From the NCBI RefSeq assembly GCF_030730945.1, contig NZ_JAVAMS010000002.1, positions 1-64,000 on the forward strand: DNA of 64,000 nucleotides. The letters are read 5' to 3'. Under the pieces are notes generated by a model. That model was not told where the DNA came from. It saw only the letters and a list, made by a program, of their open reading frames with translations, and ran no database searches. A program made the position numbers and the translations under genes. Source of the DNA: Aurantiacibacter poecillastricola (lineage in GTDB: Bacteria > Pseudomonadota > Alphaproteobacteria > Sphingomonadales > Sphingomonadaceae). Below are positions 7,928 through 16,038 of this stretch, in pieces; the first letter of the stretch is position 1, and every line of letters begins with the position of its first letter.

Positions 7928-8523
7928 GCCGCGGCTATGTTCCTTCGTCGCGCACCATCCCCGGCCCTGACATGTCATTTGTCCGTCTCTTCGACGATCT
8001 CGAGGCCGGTTGGCAGTTTCGAGGTCAATATGCGATCTGGACTGGCTCAGCCAAAGGCGAACGTTCGCGCTATACGCTACTCGAGCGTCACGGCGACCGG
8101 GTGGCGCCAATGGCATATGAAGATGGCTCGCCGGTGTTTCACGAAATCAAGGCGAACGTTCCATTCATCGTGCAGGGATTGATGAGCTACTGGGTCACGT
8201 TCAACAGCGATGCGATGTGGCTCGACACCCCGAGTCCTGAGGGACAGTATGCTTTTCTTGCAGTAGGAGGATCAGCCGGAAAGCCCAGCGCAGCCACAAT
8301 TGATTGGACCTGCACGCATTGTGGTCATCCGATTAGTCCGAAAGGATTCGAAGTTTCCCCCCTCTCCTTCAAGCGGTTTCTGATGCAGGCAGATGAATAT
8401 GCTGCCGAATTTGATCGGAGTCAGGAAATGCGAACCTGCACCGATTGCGGGACGATCCATCCTGCGATGTTGGCTCAATCGCGAGAGATTGAAAACCGGA
8501 CAGGCGAAACGGACGAGGCCTAG
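7924..8523 (+). CDS. HAAO-like cupin protein, subunit 2 (metal site not evident)
   Basis: 199 residues, starting with GTG inside the stop of the preceding gene. The C-terminal half repeats the HAAO-type double CxxC knuckle: C130-T-H-C133-G and C172-T-D-C175-GTIHP. The N-terminal half (residues 18-118) has cupin-like beta-rich sequence, but I cannot find the His...Glu...His ligand set. This copy may be a structural or regulatory partner of the first, making a heteromeric enzyme (inference). The Rieske ferredoxin starts one base after its stop. The function is unproven; the CxxC pattern and gene coupling are what can be seen. Confidence 0.65.
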   Translation: MSRGYVPSSRTIPGPDMSFVRLFDDLEAGWQFRGQYAIWTGSAKGERSRYTLLERHGDRVAPMAYEDGSPVFHEIKANVPFIVQGLMSYWVTFNSDAMWLDTPSPEGQYAFLAVGGSAGKPSAATIDWTCTHCGHPISPKGFEVSPLSFKRFLMQADEYAAEFDRSQEMRTCTDCGTIHPAMLAQSREIENRTGETDEA

Positions 8524-8524
8524 C

Positions 8525-8902
8525 ATGAGCAACCAAAAAACAGATGGCTTGAAGACCATAATGGTGTGTGCGGAGACTGACATACCAACTGATGGTTCTG
8601 TGATCACTCGATCGGTCGAGGGTCAGCAGATCGCTCTGGCCCGGCATAATCCTGGATCGAAAAGAGTCATCGCGTTCGAGAGCCGCTGCCCTCACATGCA
8701 GGCGCCGTTGAAATTTGGTCGCGTAGTAGATGGCGAAGTTGTTTGCCCTTGGCATTTTTTTAGATTCGATACCGAAACAGGAAATACGATCGCCTGCCCG
8801 AACAGCGAGATGCACTTGGCTACTTTCACAGTCGAGCAAAGGGATGGAAATGTGCTGGTTCAGCTCAACTCGGAGTCCTCAGATAGGGCTGTATCCCAGT
8901 AA
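8525..8902 (+). CDS. Rieske [2Fe-2S] ferredoxin
   Basis: 125 residues, with the Rieske ligands C55-P-H57 and C74-P-W-H77 in a compact single-domain protein, as in ferredoxins of ring-hydroxylating oxygenases. The ATG at 8,525 is used because it follows the preceding stop by one base and gives the usual ferredoxin size; a longer in-frame start at 8,393 would overlap the previous gene heavily. It forms an apparent three-gene operon with the two HAAO-like genes. HAAO itself needs no electron donor, so this ferredoxin may serve a distant Rieske oxygenase, or the HAAO-like complex may be redox-dependent. Confidence 0.88.
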   Translation: MSNQKTDGLKTIMVCAETDIPTDGSVITRSVEGQQIALARHNPGSKRVIAFESRCPHMQAPLKFGRVVDGEVVCPWHFFRFDTETGNTIACPNSEMHLATFTVEQRDGNVLVQLNSESSDRAVSQ

Positions 8903-8955
8903 TCTTGAGTTGAAGCCTGAGGCCAGTCAAAAACGGAAGGCTCGGTGGGCTAACG

Positions 8956-9414
8956 CTATTGTGAAGCCAGCTTGGCTCCCAGGTTCTCTGCCATGTGCTT
9001 CAAGACGTTCAGACAAATCTCGAGTTCGGCTTCATCTATGCCTGCTGTTGCTTCGCTGTTGATACGCGAGGCATAGTGCAAAAGCTCGCCTTCCAGCGCC
9101 TTACCCCTCTCAGAGAGCTGGATGCTGAATTTTCTACGGTCTGCTTCGTCTCTTTTGCGAATGACCAATCCGTCAGCAGCCATTGAATTTAAGATGGATG
9201 CAGTAGTGTTCTCAGCGACATTGGTCATGTCGGAAAGGTATTTTTGGGTCACCCCGTCTTTGATCCACAAGACTCGAAGGTAATACCAATAGCCATTCTT
9301 GATGCCGTGTTCGGCGAGATACGACGTGAGTAAACGGTCAAAGCGACGGTGGCAGCGTCGAACCTGGTACCCGGCGCTCAGTTCGGGATCGTCTTTCTCG
9401 GGCGTGACCGTCAA
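8956..9414 (-). CDS. MarR-family transcriptional regulator
   Basis: A 152-residue MarR-type winged-helix regulator. The sequence runs YYLRVLWIKDGVTQKYLSDM (helix-turn-helix entry), then AENTTASILNSMAADGLVIRKRDEADRRKFSIQLSERGKALEGEL, with the conserved DxRxxxxxLTxxG-like wing (EADRRKFSIQLSERG). Dimerisation helices lie at both ends. MarR proteins in aromatic clusters commonly release DNA on binding the substrate or its CoA ester. A perfect inverted repeat, ATTGCAC-AA-GTGCAAT, lies 62 bp upstream of the start. The gene sits between the HAAO-like operon and the phthalate genes and could control both. Confidence 0.88.
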   Translation of the reverse strand: MTVTPEKDDPELSAGYQVRRCHRRFDRLLTSYLAEHGIKNGYWYYLRVLWIKDGVTQKYLSDMTNVAENTTASILNSMAADGLVIRKRDEADRRKFSIQLSERGKALEGELLHYASRINSEATAGIDEAELEICLNVLKHMAENLGAKLASQ

Positions 9415-9475
9415 TCCAATGTCTCCAAGTTTTCGCCGCGTAGAGTGTAGGCGAAACGCCAGAGTAGCCTAAGGT

Positions 9476-9491
9476 ATTGCACAAGTGCAAT
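9476..9491. promoter_or_regulatory. Inverted repeat, candidate MarR operator
   Basis: ATTGCACAAGTGCAAT: two perfect 7-bp arms around AA, upstream of marR. The right arm plus following bases (GTGCAATCC) resembles CTTGCAATC seen at 7,213, 11,749 and 17,037. Binding by this MarR is inferred. Confidence 0.45.
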
Positions 9492-9530
9492 CCTAGCACG
9501 AGGCGCTCACACCAGACCTGCACGCGGATA

Positions 9531-10523
9531 TCAGATCACGAATTGTTCAAACGTCTCCGGTGCGAACATTTCCTCAATTGTCAAACGGCGGTCAGATAGG
9601 CCTTGCTCGTTATGATAGCGGGTGAACGTCTCAAGCACCTTGCGGTTCGGTTCGACGCCATAGGGCCACCAATCTTCGCCCATAGTAGCGATAGTGTCTT
9701 CGACCATGGCAATTTGCCAAGGCAGCATTGTCTTGAGTGAGGCAGACACGCGCAGCTGTTCATGGGTGAGCTTTTGCGACTCGACAAAGGCCTTGTAGAG
9801 GGCCTGTGCTATCCACCGGTTCTTTTCATAAACATCGCGGCGGAGGGCGACGACATGCATGATCGGGAAGATACCGGTTTTGGCATAGTATGCCTTTTCG
9901 ACCTCCACAAAATTCGGGAATAGACGACGCACCTTGTCTGGCTCGCTGTAAAAGGTGGAGGGGGCACGAGCGGTATGCAACGCGTCGATTTCTCCATCGG
10001 CCAACATGCGTGTGAGCGTCTGCGTCGGGCCGATAGGCTCGACCTTGATCCTGTCGGGCAAGTTCAGCTTCAATTTTTCCTCGCGACCCGGAGACTCCTC
10101 ACCTCCCGTAACATAGGTGACAGATGAAGGGTCGATCCCGTACTCATCCTGTAGAATCCCCCGGATCCAGACTGGCGCTGTCATCTGATACTCGGGAACG
10201 CCTATCCGTTTGCCGATCAGGTCTTCGGGTTTCTCGATTCCGCTTTTGGTCGAAACGAAAATGCAAGAGTGGCGGAAAAAGCGTGAAGGGAAAACGGGTA
10301 TGGCGATGAAGGGTGGATTCTCTCGAGCCAGTGTCACGCTATAGGATGACATCGACATTTCGCAGGCGTCGAATTCGCGATATTTCGCCTGGCGAAAAAA
10401 AGTCTCTTCGACCTCGAGCGCCTGAAAGTTCAGGTCGATTCCGTCGGGACGTACATGTCCGTTCTGCAGAGCTTCTGTGCGGTCATAGCCCCAGCAAGCG
10501 AGCGAAAGGTTTAGGCGGGTCAT
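9531..10523 (-). CDS. 4,5-dihydroxyphthalate decarboxylase-like protein (Pht5/OphC type)
   Basis: 330 residues with a periplasmic-binding-protein-like fold but no signal peptide, as in the 4,5-dihydroxyphthalate decarboxylases of phthalate clusters. Visible landmarks are LSLACWGYDRTEAL at the N-terminus, the FRHSCIFVSTKSGIEKPEDLIGKRIGVPEY domain segment and the conserved YPYGVEPNRK-like stretch (WWPYGVEPNRKVLE). The expected reaction removes one carboxylate from 4,5-dihydroxyphthalate to give protocatechuate. It lies six bases downstream of the dehydrogenase-like gene on the same strand, the Pht4-Pht5 pairing known from phthalate operons. The substrate could be another dihydroxy-dicarboxylate. 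Confidence 0.78.
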   Translation of the reverse strand: MTRLNLSLACWGYDRTEALQNGHVRPDGIDLNFQALEVEETFFRQAKYREFDACEMSMSSYSVTLARENPPFIAIPVFPSRFFRHSCIFVSTKSGIEKPEDLIGKRIGVPEYQMTAPVWIRGILQDEYGIDPSSVTYVTGGEESPGREEKLKLNLPDRIKVEPIGPTQTLTRMLADGEIDALHTARAPSTFYSEPDKVRRLFPNFVEVEKAYYAKTGIFPIMHVVALRRDVYEKNRWIAQALYKAFVESQKLTHEQLRVSASLKTMLPWQIAMVEDTIATMGEDWWPYGVEPNRKVLETFTRYHNEQGLSDRRLTIEEMFAPETFEQFVI

Positions 10524-10529
10524 TTGGGG

Positions 10530-11708
10530 TCAGCTCTCCGATTGTTCCTGAATCATTGTCCGCGGGTCGATTACGGTGCCCGTCTGGCTGGATTGCGCTA
10601 GCGCAGCACAACATGCTGTTGTCGTCAGTCCCCAGTTGCCGTCGTGAACAGGCGGCTTTTCTCCGGCGATTGCGGAAGCGAACTCTTCGACAACAGCGGT
10701 GCGGGGAATTGTCGGAGGTGCGATGGCAATAGTTTCGCGGACCTCGTCCCCAAAAACTTCGATGCTATTCGGCAGGACTTTGAAATCCGCTCGTTCACAG
10801 CTCACCAACAAGAAGCCAAAATGCTCGTTATGCGGCGGGCGGTTGGGCAATTCGCTGTCCATCCCGTAAGTGCGCGCGAGCTTGGCGGCCATCTCGTCTT
10901 CGCGCGACAGCGATGCCAGTTTGCGGCGTGCATCTCCGTATCGGGCGGAATCCTTAACCTGCCCCAGTTCGCCGATCCAACCGACAAGCTCGTCGCTGTC
11001 GTAATGGCCGTAGCCGCTATAGGTAAGCGATGCGGCAGCTCCCCCCGCAAAGGTAATCAGGGCAGCATAAGCGCCGTCGCTGGGACGACTTGTATCCCAA
11101 TTGCCTGTCACCGCGCGGATCCCTGTCACGTCTTGGCCTATTATGCGCCGGACCACGTCGATCTGATGCGCCGCTTGACTGTAGATGACCCCGCCACCAC
11201 GCGCGTCATCCAGTTCCTCGGGGCGACGCGGACGATACATGAAATCGGTGAAATTGAAGGTCGTCACGAGGCGTACAGGGCCATATTCGCCGGACGCGAC
11301 AAGTTGGGCAGCGCGAATTATCTGTTCGTCAAATCCGTGGCTGGGACCGACGATAAGCACTCGGCCGTTGCTAGTCGCGCACCGAGCCATGGCAGCGCAC
11401 TCTGCGACTGAAGTGGCCATTGGTTTTTCGACCAGCACATGCTTGCCCGCATTAAGAGCTGCGATCGTCTGCTCGGCATGAAGCTCGTGCGGAGTGGCGA
11501 CATAAATTGCATCGATAATTTGATCGGCGAGTAGTCCATCCAGTGTCGAATGGTCCGCAGCATCAAACTCAGTGGCGAACCGCGCTCGCGCATCGGAGCG
11601 AATATCATAGGCACCGGCGAGCCGGATAGCGGGATGTGCACGCAGGGCTGGCAGCGACAGCATGAACCCCCTCCCAAGTCCTGCAATTCCCAGCTTCACC
11701 GCATCCAT
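10530..11708 (-). CDS. Gfo/Idh/MocA oxidoreductase, phthalate dihydrodiol dehydrogenase-like (Pht4/OphB type)
   Basis: 392 residues. The N-terminal Rossmann domain has GIAGLGRGF for NAD(P) binding, followed by the family block HVLVEKPMATSVAECAAM carrying the EKP motif. The C-terminal half is the typical Gfo/Idh/MocA alpha-beta domain (GGGVIYSQAAHQIDVVRRI, with the H-Q-I-D pattern near the active site). In phthalate clusters a member of this family oxidises cis-4,5-dihydrodiol-phthalate to 4,5-dihydroxyphthalate. Its placement immediately before the decarboxylase-like gene and divergent from the dioxygenase gene supports that role. Regulation probably acts through the shared 11,709-11,864 region. 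Confidence 0.8.
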   Translation of the reverse strand: MDAVKLGIAGLGRGFMLSLPALRAHPAIRLAGAYDIRSDARARFATEFDAADHSTLDGLLADQIIDAIYVATPHELHAEQTIAALNAGKHVLVEKPMATSVAECAAMARCATSNGRVLIVGPSHGFDEQIIRAAQLVASGEYGPVRLVTTFNFTDFMYRPRRPEELDDARGGGVIYSQAAHQIDVVRRIIGQDVTGIRAVTGNWDTSRPSDGAYAALITFAGGAAASLTYSGYGHYDSDELVGWIGELGQVKDSARYGDARRKLASLSREDEMAAKLARTYGMDSELPNRPPHNEHFGFLLVSCERADFKVLPNSIEVFGDEVRETIAIAPPTIPRTAVVEEFASAIAGEKPPVHDGNWGLTTTACCAALAQSSQTGTVIDPRTMIQEQSES

Positions 11709-11748
11709 AAATCATCCCTCCCGAGCAATATCCGTTGTTAGGCTAATG

Positions 11749-11788
11749 CTTGCAATCCCGATTACTTCCATATAGAACTAATTGCAAG
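11749..11788. promoter_or_regulatory. Inverted CTTGCAAT / ATTGCAAG pair in the divergent phthalate promoter region
   Basis: CTTGCAAT at 11,749-11,756 and its exact reverse complement ATTGCAAG at 11,781-11,788 flank a 24-bp spacer containing CCATATA. The pair sits between the divergent dehydrogenase-like and dioxygenase-like genes and is a plausible regulator target. Confidence 0.4.
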
Positions 11789-11864
11789 TCGAACGTGAGC
11801 GAGTCGGTTGAATCGCTTACCCGGCCGTCTTGCCCTTGAGGATTTGTGTACGGAGAATTGACCG

Positions 11865-13196
11865 ATGACGCCTGAACAAAACGATCTGCTCTGTCGTGTC
11901 GAAGATGACGCCCCTATGGGACGCCTGATGCGCCAGCACTGGATTCCTGCCTGCATGGCAGAGGAAGTGGCCGAATCCGACGGTGCACCGCTTCGCGTAA
12001 GGCTGCTCGGCGAGAATATGGTCGTGTTTCGTGATAGCGAAGGCAGGGTCGGGGCACTCGACGAGCTGTGCCCGCACCGCCGCGCTTCACTTGTTTTCGG
12101 GCGCAATGAAGAATGCGGCCTACGCTGCTTGTATCATGGCTGGAAGTTCGATGTGAATGGCAATGTCGTCGACATGTCGTCCGAGCCCGAGGGCTCGCAT
12201 ATGAGCAACAAGATCAAGGCACGCGCTTATCCGGTGATCGAGTCCGCGGGTTTCGTATGGGTTTGGATGGGCGATCCAGACAACGTGGCTGAGTTTAATG
12301 CGCCGCAGTGGTCGTCCGCGCCTGATCACAAGATCGCCATCGTCAAGATGCACGGTGCCTGCAACTGGGCGCAAATCCTCGAAGGGTCGATCGATTCCTC
12401 GCACAGCTCGAGCCTCCACTCGAGCAACATGCCGACTGCCGATGTGGAAGGCTCGACGGCGCGGGATGGTGCCTGGCTGCGCCCTTCGGCTGACAAATCG
12501 CCCAAGATCGAGGTGGAAAAGACCACGTTCGGTTTCCGTTATGCGGCGATCCGCAAGCCGATCAAGGACGCTGACAAACAGGACTACGTGCGCACCACGC
12601 TGTTTATCGCGCCGTTTACGGTCATCATCCCCTCAAACGATCAGTACAATCTCAGCCAGATGCTCGTACCCGTCGATGACGAGAACACGATGTTCTACTG
12701 GGTTGCCTGGCATCCCGACGAGGACAAGGGCATCTCCACCGATGACTGGCGCAAGTTCTGCGGCGCGGAAATTGGTAAGGATGTCGAGCCGGTGACCTTT
12801 AAGAAAGTCCGCACCTACGAGAACAACTATCTGCAAGATCGCGAAGCCATGAAGGCCGGGGACTTCACCGGTATTTACGGCATTCCGGCTCAAGATATGG
12901 CGATGTGGGAATCGATGGGAGCAATCGCTGATCGCAGCGAGGATAACCTCGGTACCAGCGACAAGGCAATCTTCACTTTCCGTACCCAGATGTATCGCGC
13001 GGCACAGGCGGTTGCCAAGGGTGAGCCGGCCATCGGCACGACTGGCGTTGTTCTGCCGCACGCTAAGCTCATGTCTTATCAAGGCATGGTTCCGAAGGGC
13101 AACGACTGGAAGGAATACAATATTTCCGACGAGGAGCGCGCCCAGCGTGCCGGCAATGGCGGCGCCAAGGCCGATGCGGCGGAAGAAGTTGTGTGA
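11865..13196 (+). CDS. Phthalate 4,5-dioxygenase-like Rieske oxygenase, alpha subunit
   Basis: 443 residues. The Rieske ligands are C69-P-H71 and C88-L-Y-H91. The catalytic iron region contains E173, D177, H180 and H185 in ILEGSIDSSHSSSLH. The C-terminal block IPAQDMAMWESMGAIADRSEDNLG is characteristic of the phthalate 4,5-dioxygenase group (Pht3/OphA2). The expected reaction is dihydroxylation of phthalate at C4-C5. The dehydrogenase- and decarboxylase-like genes are divergent, while nadC overlaps this gene's end by four bases and a ferredoxin and FAD reductase follow. Related oxygenases act on other aromatic acids, so phthalate is the best but not the only candidate. Confidence 0.85.
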   Translation: MTPEQNDLLCRVEDDAPMGRLMRQHWIPACMAEEVAESDGAPLRVRLLGENMVVFRDSEGRVGALDELCPHRRASLVFGRNEECGLRCLYHGWKFDVNGNVVDMSSEPEGSHMSNKIKARAYPVIESAGFVWVWMGDPDNVAEFNAPQWSSAPDHKIAIVKMHGACNWAQILEGSIDSSHSSSLHSSNMPTADVEGSTARDGAWLRPSADKSPKIEVEKTTFGFRYAAIRKPIKDADKQDYVRTTLFIAPFTVIIPSNDQYNLSQMLVPVDDENTMFYWVAWHPDEDKGISTDDWRKFCGAEIGKDVEPVTFKKVRTYENNYLQDREAMKAGDFTGIYGIPAQDMAMWESMGAIADRSEDNLGTSDKAIFTFRTQMYRAAQAVAKGEPAIGTTGVVLPHAKLMSYQGMVPKGNDWKEYNISDEERAQRAGNGGAKADAAEEVV

Positions 13197-14062
13197 GCGA
13201 TTCTACGGCGTTGACCGCAGGACTCGATGCTGACGAATTGCGGCAGTTCATAAATACGACGCTGGCAGAGGATCTGGGTGAGGGTGGTGATGTAACCAGT
13301 TCCACCACCGTGCCCGAGTCTGCGCGCCTGCGTGCGGTGATTGCCACGCGCCAGCCGATTGTGCTGGCGGGCGTGGAACTGGCGGAAGCCTTTTTCCGCA
13401 CCACCGATCCCAATGTCGTGGTCGAGCGGCTGGCCGAGGATGGCGACAAGCTGGAAGAGGGGGCACCGATCCTAGGTGTAGAGGGTGCAGCTCGCGCGAT
13501 GCTCACTGCCGAACGCTCGGCACTCAACACCTTGCAACATCTCACCGGCATCGCGTCTCTGACGCGAATCTATGCCGATGCGATTGAGGGCACAGGCTGC
13601 ATTCTGCTGGATACACGCAAGACTATTCCCGGCCTGCGTCTTGTAGAGAAGTATGCCAGCCGGACAGGTGGCGCGCAAAACCACCGCATGCGTCTGGATG
13701 ACGGTATCCTGATCAAGGATAACCACATCGCCATTGTTGGCTCTCTCGAAGAGACGGTGCGCGGCGCGCTCGAGGCCAATACCGGATTGGAAGTGCAGGT
13801 GGAAGTGGACCGGATCGATCAGATCGAGCCGGCGCTGGCGGCTGGAGCGCAACGATTGCTGTGCGACAATATGACCCCGGCCATGTTGAAGGAGGCGGTG
13901 GCGCTGATCGCGGGCCGGGTGCCGATTGAGGCGTCGGGCGGCGTAAGATTGGAGACGATACGCGAAATTGCCGAAACCGGAGTCGACTTCGTATCGGTAG
14001 GGCGGATTACACAGAGCGCGCCGGCGGCCGACATAGGTCTCGATTACCGGTCGATTCCATGA
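13193..14062 (+). CDS. nadC: Quinolinate phosphoribosyltransferase (carboxylating)
   Basis: 289 residues, full-length NadC. Signatures are the [16 protein letters not shown] block, the [16 protein letters not shown] block that binds PRPP and quinolinate, and [25 protein letters not shown] near the C-terminus. It starts with GTG overlapping the oxygenase stop (GTGA), so it is translationally coupled to phthalate dioxygenase. Phthalate is a structural analogue of quinolinate and inhibits this enzyme. A QPRTase copy (ophE) inside the Burkholderia cepacia DBO1 phthalate locus is known to help growth on phthalate. The same job, protecting NAD synthesis, is the best explanation here. A terminator-like hairpin follows. 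Confidence 0.92.
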   Translation: MSDSTALTAGLDADELRQFINTTLAEDLGEGGDVTSSTTVPESARLRAVIATRQPIVLAGVELAEAFFRTTDPNVVVERLAEDGDKLEEGAPILGVEGAARAMLTAERSALNTLQHLTGIASLTRIYADAIEGTGCILLDTRKTIPGLRLVEKYASRTGGAQNHRMRLDDGILIKDNHIAIVGSLEETVRGALEANTGLEVQVEVDRIDQIEPALAAGAQRLLCDNMTPAMLKEAVALIAGRVPIEASGGVRLETIREIAETGVDFVSVGRITQSAPAADIGLDYRSIP

Positions 14063-14155
14063 CGGTCCGACGCGTCAATCAGGGCGTATATCCTGCCATA
14101 TATTCACATGGAAGTGCTGGTTTTCAATCCTTCCCGGCATCGCCGGGCTATCTGT

Positions 14156-14211
14156 GGCACCGTTTCCGGATGAACTTTCCTCTCCCGCCTCCGGGACGGT
14201 GCCGCTTTTTT
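14156..14211 (+). terminator. Rho-independent terminator after nadC
   Basis: GGCACCGT-TTCCGG (14,156-14,169) pairs with CCGGG-ACGGTGCC (14,191-14,203), followed by GC and a run of six T. A smaller CCCGGC-ATC-GCCGGG hairpin lies just upstream. It separates the oxygenase-nadC unit from the ferredoxin-reductase unit. Confidence 0.7.
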
Positions 14212-14252
14212 ACCTACTCAACAAATTTTCAAATCGTTGGAGAGATTGCCGA

Positions 14253-14570
14253 ATGCCAACCGTAACAGTCACGACCCGAGAAGATGTCGAACACAAGCTG
14301 GAAATCGTCCCGGGCATCAGTTTGATGGAGACCATTCGCGATGCAGGGATAGACGAGCTGCTTGCCCTTTGTGGAGGGTGTTGTTCGTGTGCAACCTGCC
14401 ATGTCCATATCGATCCGGCATTTGCGGAACAGCTCCCCCCGATGAGCGAGGACGAGAACGATCTGCTCGACAGCTCCGATCATCGCAATGCGACCTCGCG
14501 TCTGTCCTGCCAAATCCCGATGACGGCAGAACTGCGCGGACTCAAAGTCCGCATTGCCGAAGAGGACTAG
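14253..14570 (+). CDS. [2Fe-2S] ferredoxin, adrenodoxin/putidaredoxin type
   Basis: 105 residues. The cluster motif is C-x5-C-x2-C ([10 protein letters not shown]) near residues 39-48, with the fourth ligand in LSCQIP about 38 residues later, the adrenodoxin-type pattern. GGAGAG precedes the ATG by eight bases. An upstream in-frame start at 14,154 would run through the terminator and is rejected. It should pass electrons from the FAD reductase encoded four bases downstream to a Rieske oxygenase, most likely the phthalate dioxygenase-like enzyme at 11,865. This makes a three-component system rather than the two-component phthalate dioxygenase of Burkholderia and Pseudomonas. Confidence 0.92.
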   Translation: MPTVTVTTREDVEHKLEIVPGISLMETIRDAGIDELLALCGGCCSCATCHVHIDPAFAEQLPPMSEDENDLLDSSDHRNATSRLSCQIPMTAELRGLKVRIAEED

Positions 14571-14574
14571 CATC

Positions 14575-15837
14575 ATGCAAAGCTTCGATGTGGTGATTGT
14601 TGGTTCCGGTCATGGGGGCGCGCAGGCAGCCATCGCCCTGCGGCAGAATGGCTTCGAAGGCTCCGTTGCGATCGTCAGCAAAGACACTGTTCCGCCGTAT
14701 GAGCGTCCACCCCTTTCCAAGGAGTACCTCGCGCGTGAGAAGCCGTTCGAACGCATACTCCTTAGACCGGTTGAGTTCTGGAAGGACAGGTCGATTGAAC
14801 TTGTCTTGGGGGAGGAAGTCACGGCAATCGATGCCAAGCAAAAGACGGTGCAGCTTTCCGGCAGGGGTCCGATGCGATTTGGTGATCTCATCTGGGCCGC
14901 GGGAGGTTCGCCTCGTCGGTTGACCTGTGACGGTGCCGGTTTGGCAGGCATCCATGCAATGCGTGGCAAGGACGATGCCGACAAGGTCATGGCGGAGCTT
15001 GACGCGGGCGCGAGACGCATCGTTTTGATCGGTGCTGGATATATCGGGCTTGAAGCGGCTGCCGTACTTTCCAAGCTAGGCTGCGAGGTCGTCCTCCTCG
15101 AGGCTCTTGATCGAGTACTTTCCCGTGTCGCAGGCAAGGAACTGTCACAATTCCTCGAAGCGGAGCACCGTTCGCACGGGATCGACTTGCGGCTCAACTG
15201 TGAAGTCCATTCCCTTGAAGGTCGGAACGGTCGTGTAACAGGCGTACGTCTCGGCGACGGTGAGGTCGTTCAATGTGATCTCGTTATTGTCGGAATCGGC
15301 ATAGTCCCAGCCATCGGTCCCCTTGCCGAAGTGGGCGCAGATGTCTCTGGCGGTGTAGTGGTAGACGAATTCTGTCGAACTAGCCTGCCCTGTATTTATG
15401 CAATCGGCGATTGTGCAGTTCAGACTAGCCCGTTTGCTCAGGGAGAACGGATCCGTATCGAAAGCGTACAGAACGCCGCGGACATGGGAACCTGTGTTGC
15501 GAGGGCGATCTGTGGCAAGCCGGAGCCATATGCGGCTACGCCTTGGTTCTGGTCAAACCAGTTTGATTTGAAGCTGCAAACGGTCGGGATCAGTAGGGGC
15601 TATGATGCAACTGTAATCCGTGGGGATCCGGCAACCCGCAGTTTTTCGATCGTATATCTGCGGTCGGGAAAAGTAATCGCGCTCGACTGCATCAACTCGG
15701 CGAAAGACTATGTCCAGGGTCGAAAGTTGGTCGAAGCAGGAAACCTCATCAGTCCAAGCGATCTCGCCGATAGCAGTATCCCACTGAAAGAACTCTTGGC
15801 CCGATCGGTAAAAACCTTGTCGAAGGAGCTGCACTGA
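14575..15837 (+). CDS. FAD-dependent ferredoxin reductase (NAD(P)H)
   Basis: 420 residues of the glutathione-reductase-like ferredoxin reductase family. FAD is bound by [18 protein letters not shown] at the N-terminus, and the NAD(P) site is [17 protein letters not shown] around residue 150. The CIYAIGDCA motif near 285 contacts FAD, and [16 protein letters not shown] is the ferredoxin-reductase C-terminal signature. The ATG at 14,575 is preferred over one at 14,554, which would lie inside the ferredoxin gene. It transfers electrons to the adjacent ferredoxin. Its TGA overlaps the ATG of the truncated ligA. Confidence 0.9.
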   Translation: MQSFDVVIVGSGHGGAQAAIALRQNGFEGSVAIVSKDTVPPYERPPLSKEYLAREKPFERILLRPVEFWKDRSIELVLGEEVTAIDAKQKTVQLSGRGPMRFGDLIWAAGGSPRRLTCDGAGLAGIHAMRGKDDADKVMAELDAGARRIVLIGAGYIGLEAAAVLSKLGCEVVLLEALDRVLSRVAGKELSQFLEAEHRSHGIDLRLNCEVHSLEGRNGRVTGVRLGDGEVVQCDLVIVGIGIVPAIGPLAEVGADVSGGVVVDEFCRTSLPCIYAIGDCAVQTSPFAQGERIRIESVQNAADMGTCVARAICGKPEPYAATPWFWSNQFDLKLQTVGISRGYDATVIRGDPATRSFSIVYLRSGKVIALDCINSAKDYVQGRKLVEAGNLISPSDLADSSIPLKELLARSVKTLSKELH

Positions 15838-15950
15838 TGGGTAAACGAGAGCGGATCAAGATTCACGAATATCTCGCCGAATTCGACGACATTCCGGGCA
15901 CTCGCGTATTCACTGGGGGCACGTGCAACAGCTTGGAACCTGCGGAATAG
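15837..15950 (+). pseudogene. Truncated ligA: N-terminal 26 residues of protocatechuate 4,5-dioxygenase small subunit
   Basis: The first 26 codons ([20 protein letters not shown], then GTRVFT) match the start of intact LigA encoded at 21,164-21,586 ([22 protein letters not shown]). Similarity ends abruptly and 11 unrelated codons lead to a stop at 15,948-15,950. The ATG overlaps the reductase TGA, so the original operon order was reductase-ligA. The rest of ligA, and probably ligB, has been lost. The gene directly downstream is ligC, the usual neighbour of ligAB, so an internal deletion of a ligABC unit fits. The codons differ from the intact copy, so this is not a recent duplicate. Confidence 0.85.
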
Positions 15951-16038
15951 CGAAGAGGGCGGCGCCTGTTGAAGCTATATCACGGGCTCTGCTTGCTCTG
16001 CCAAGACAACCACTCAAACTCTCGACAGGGACACTTTC

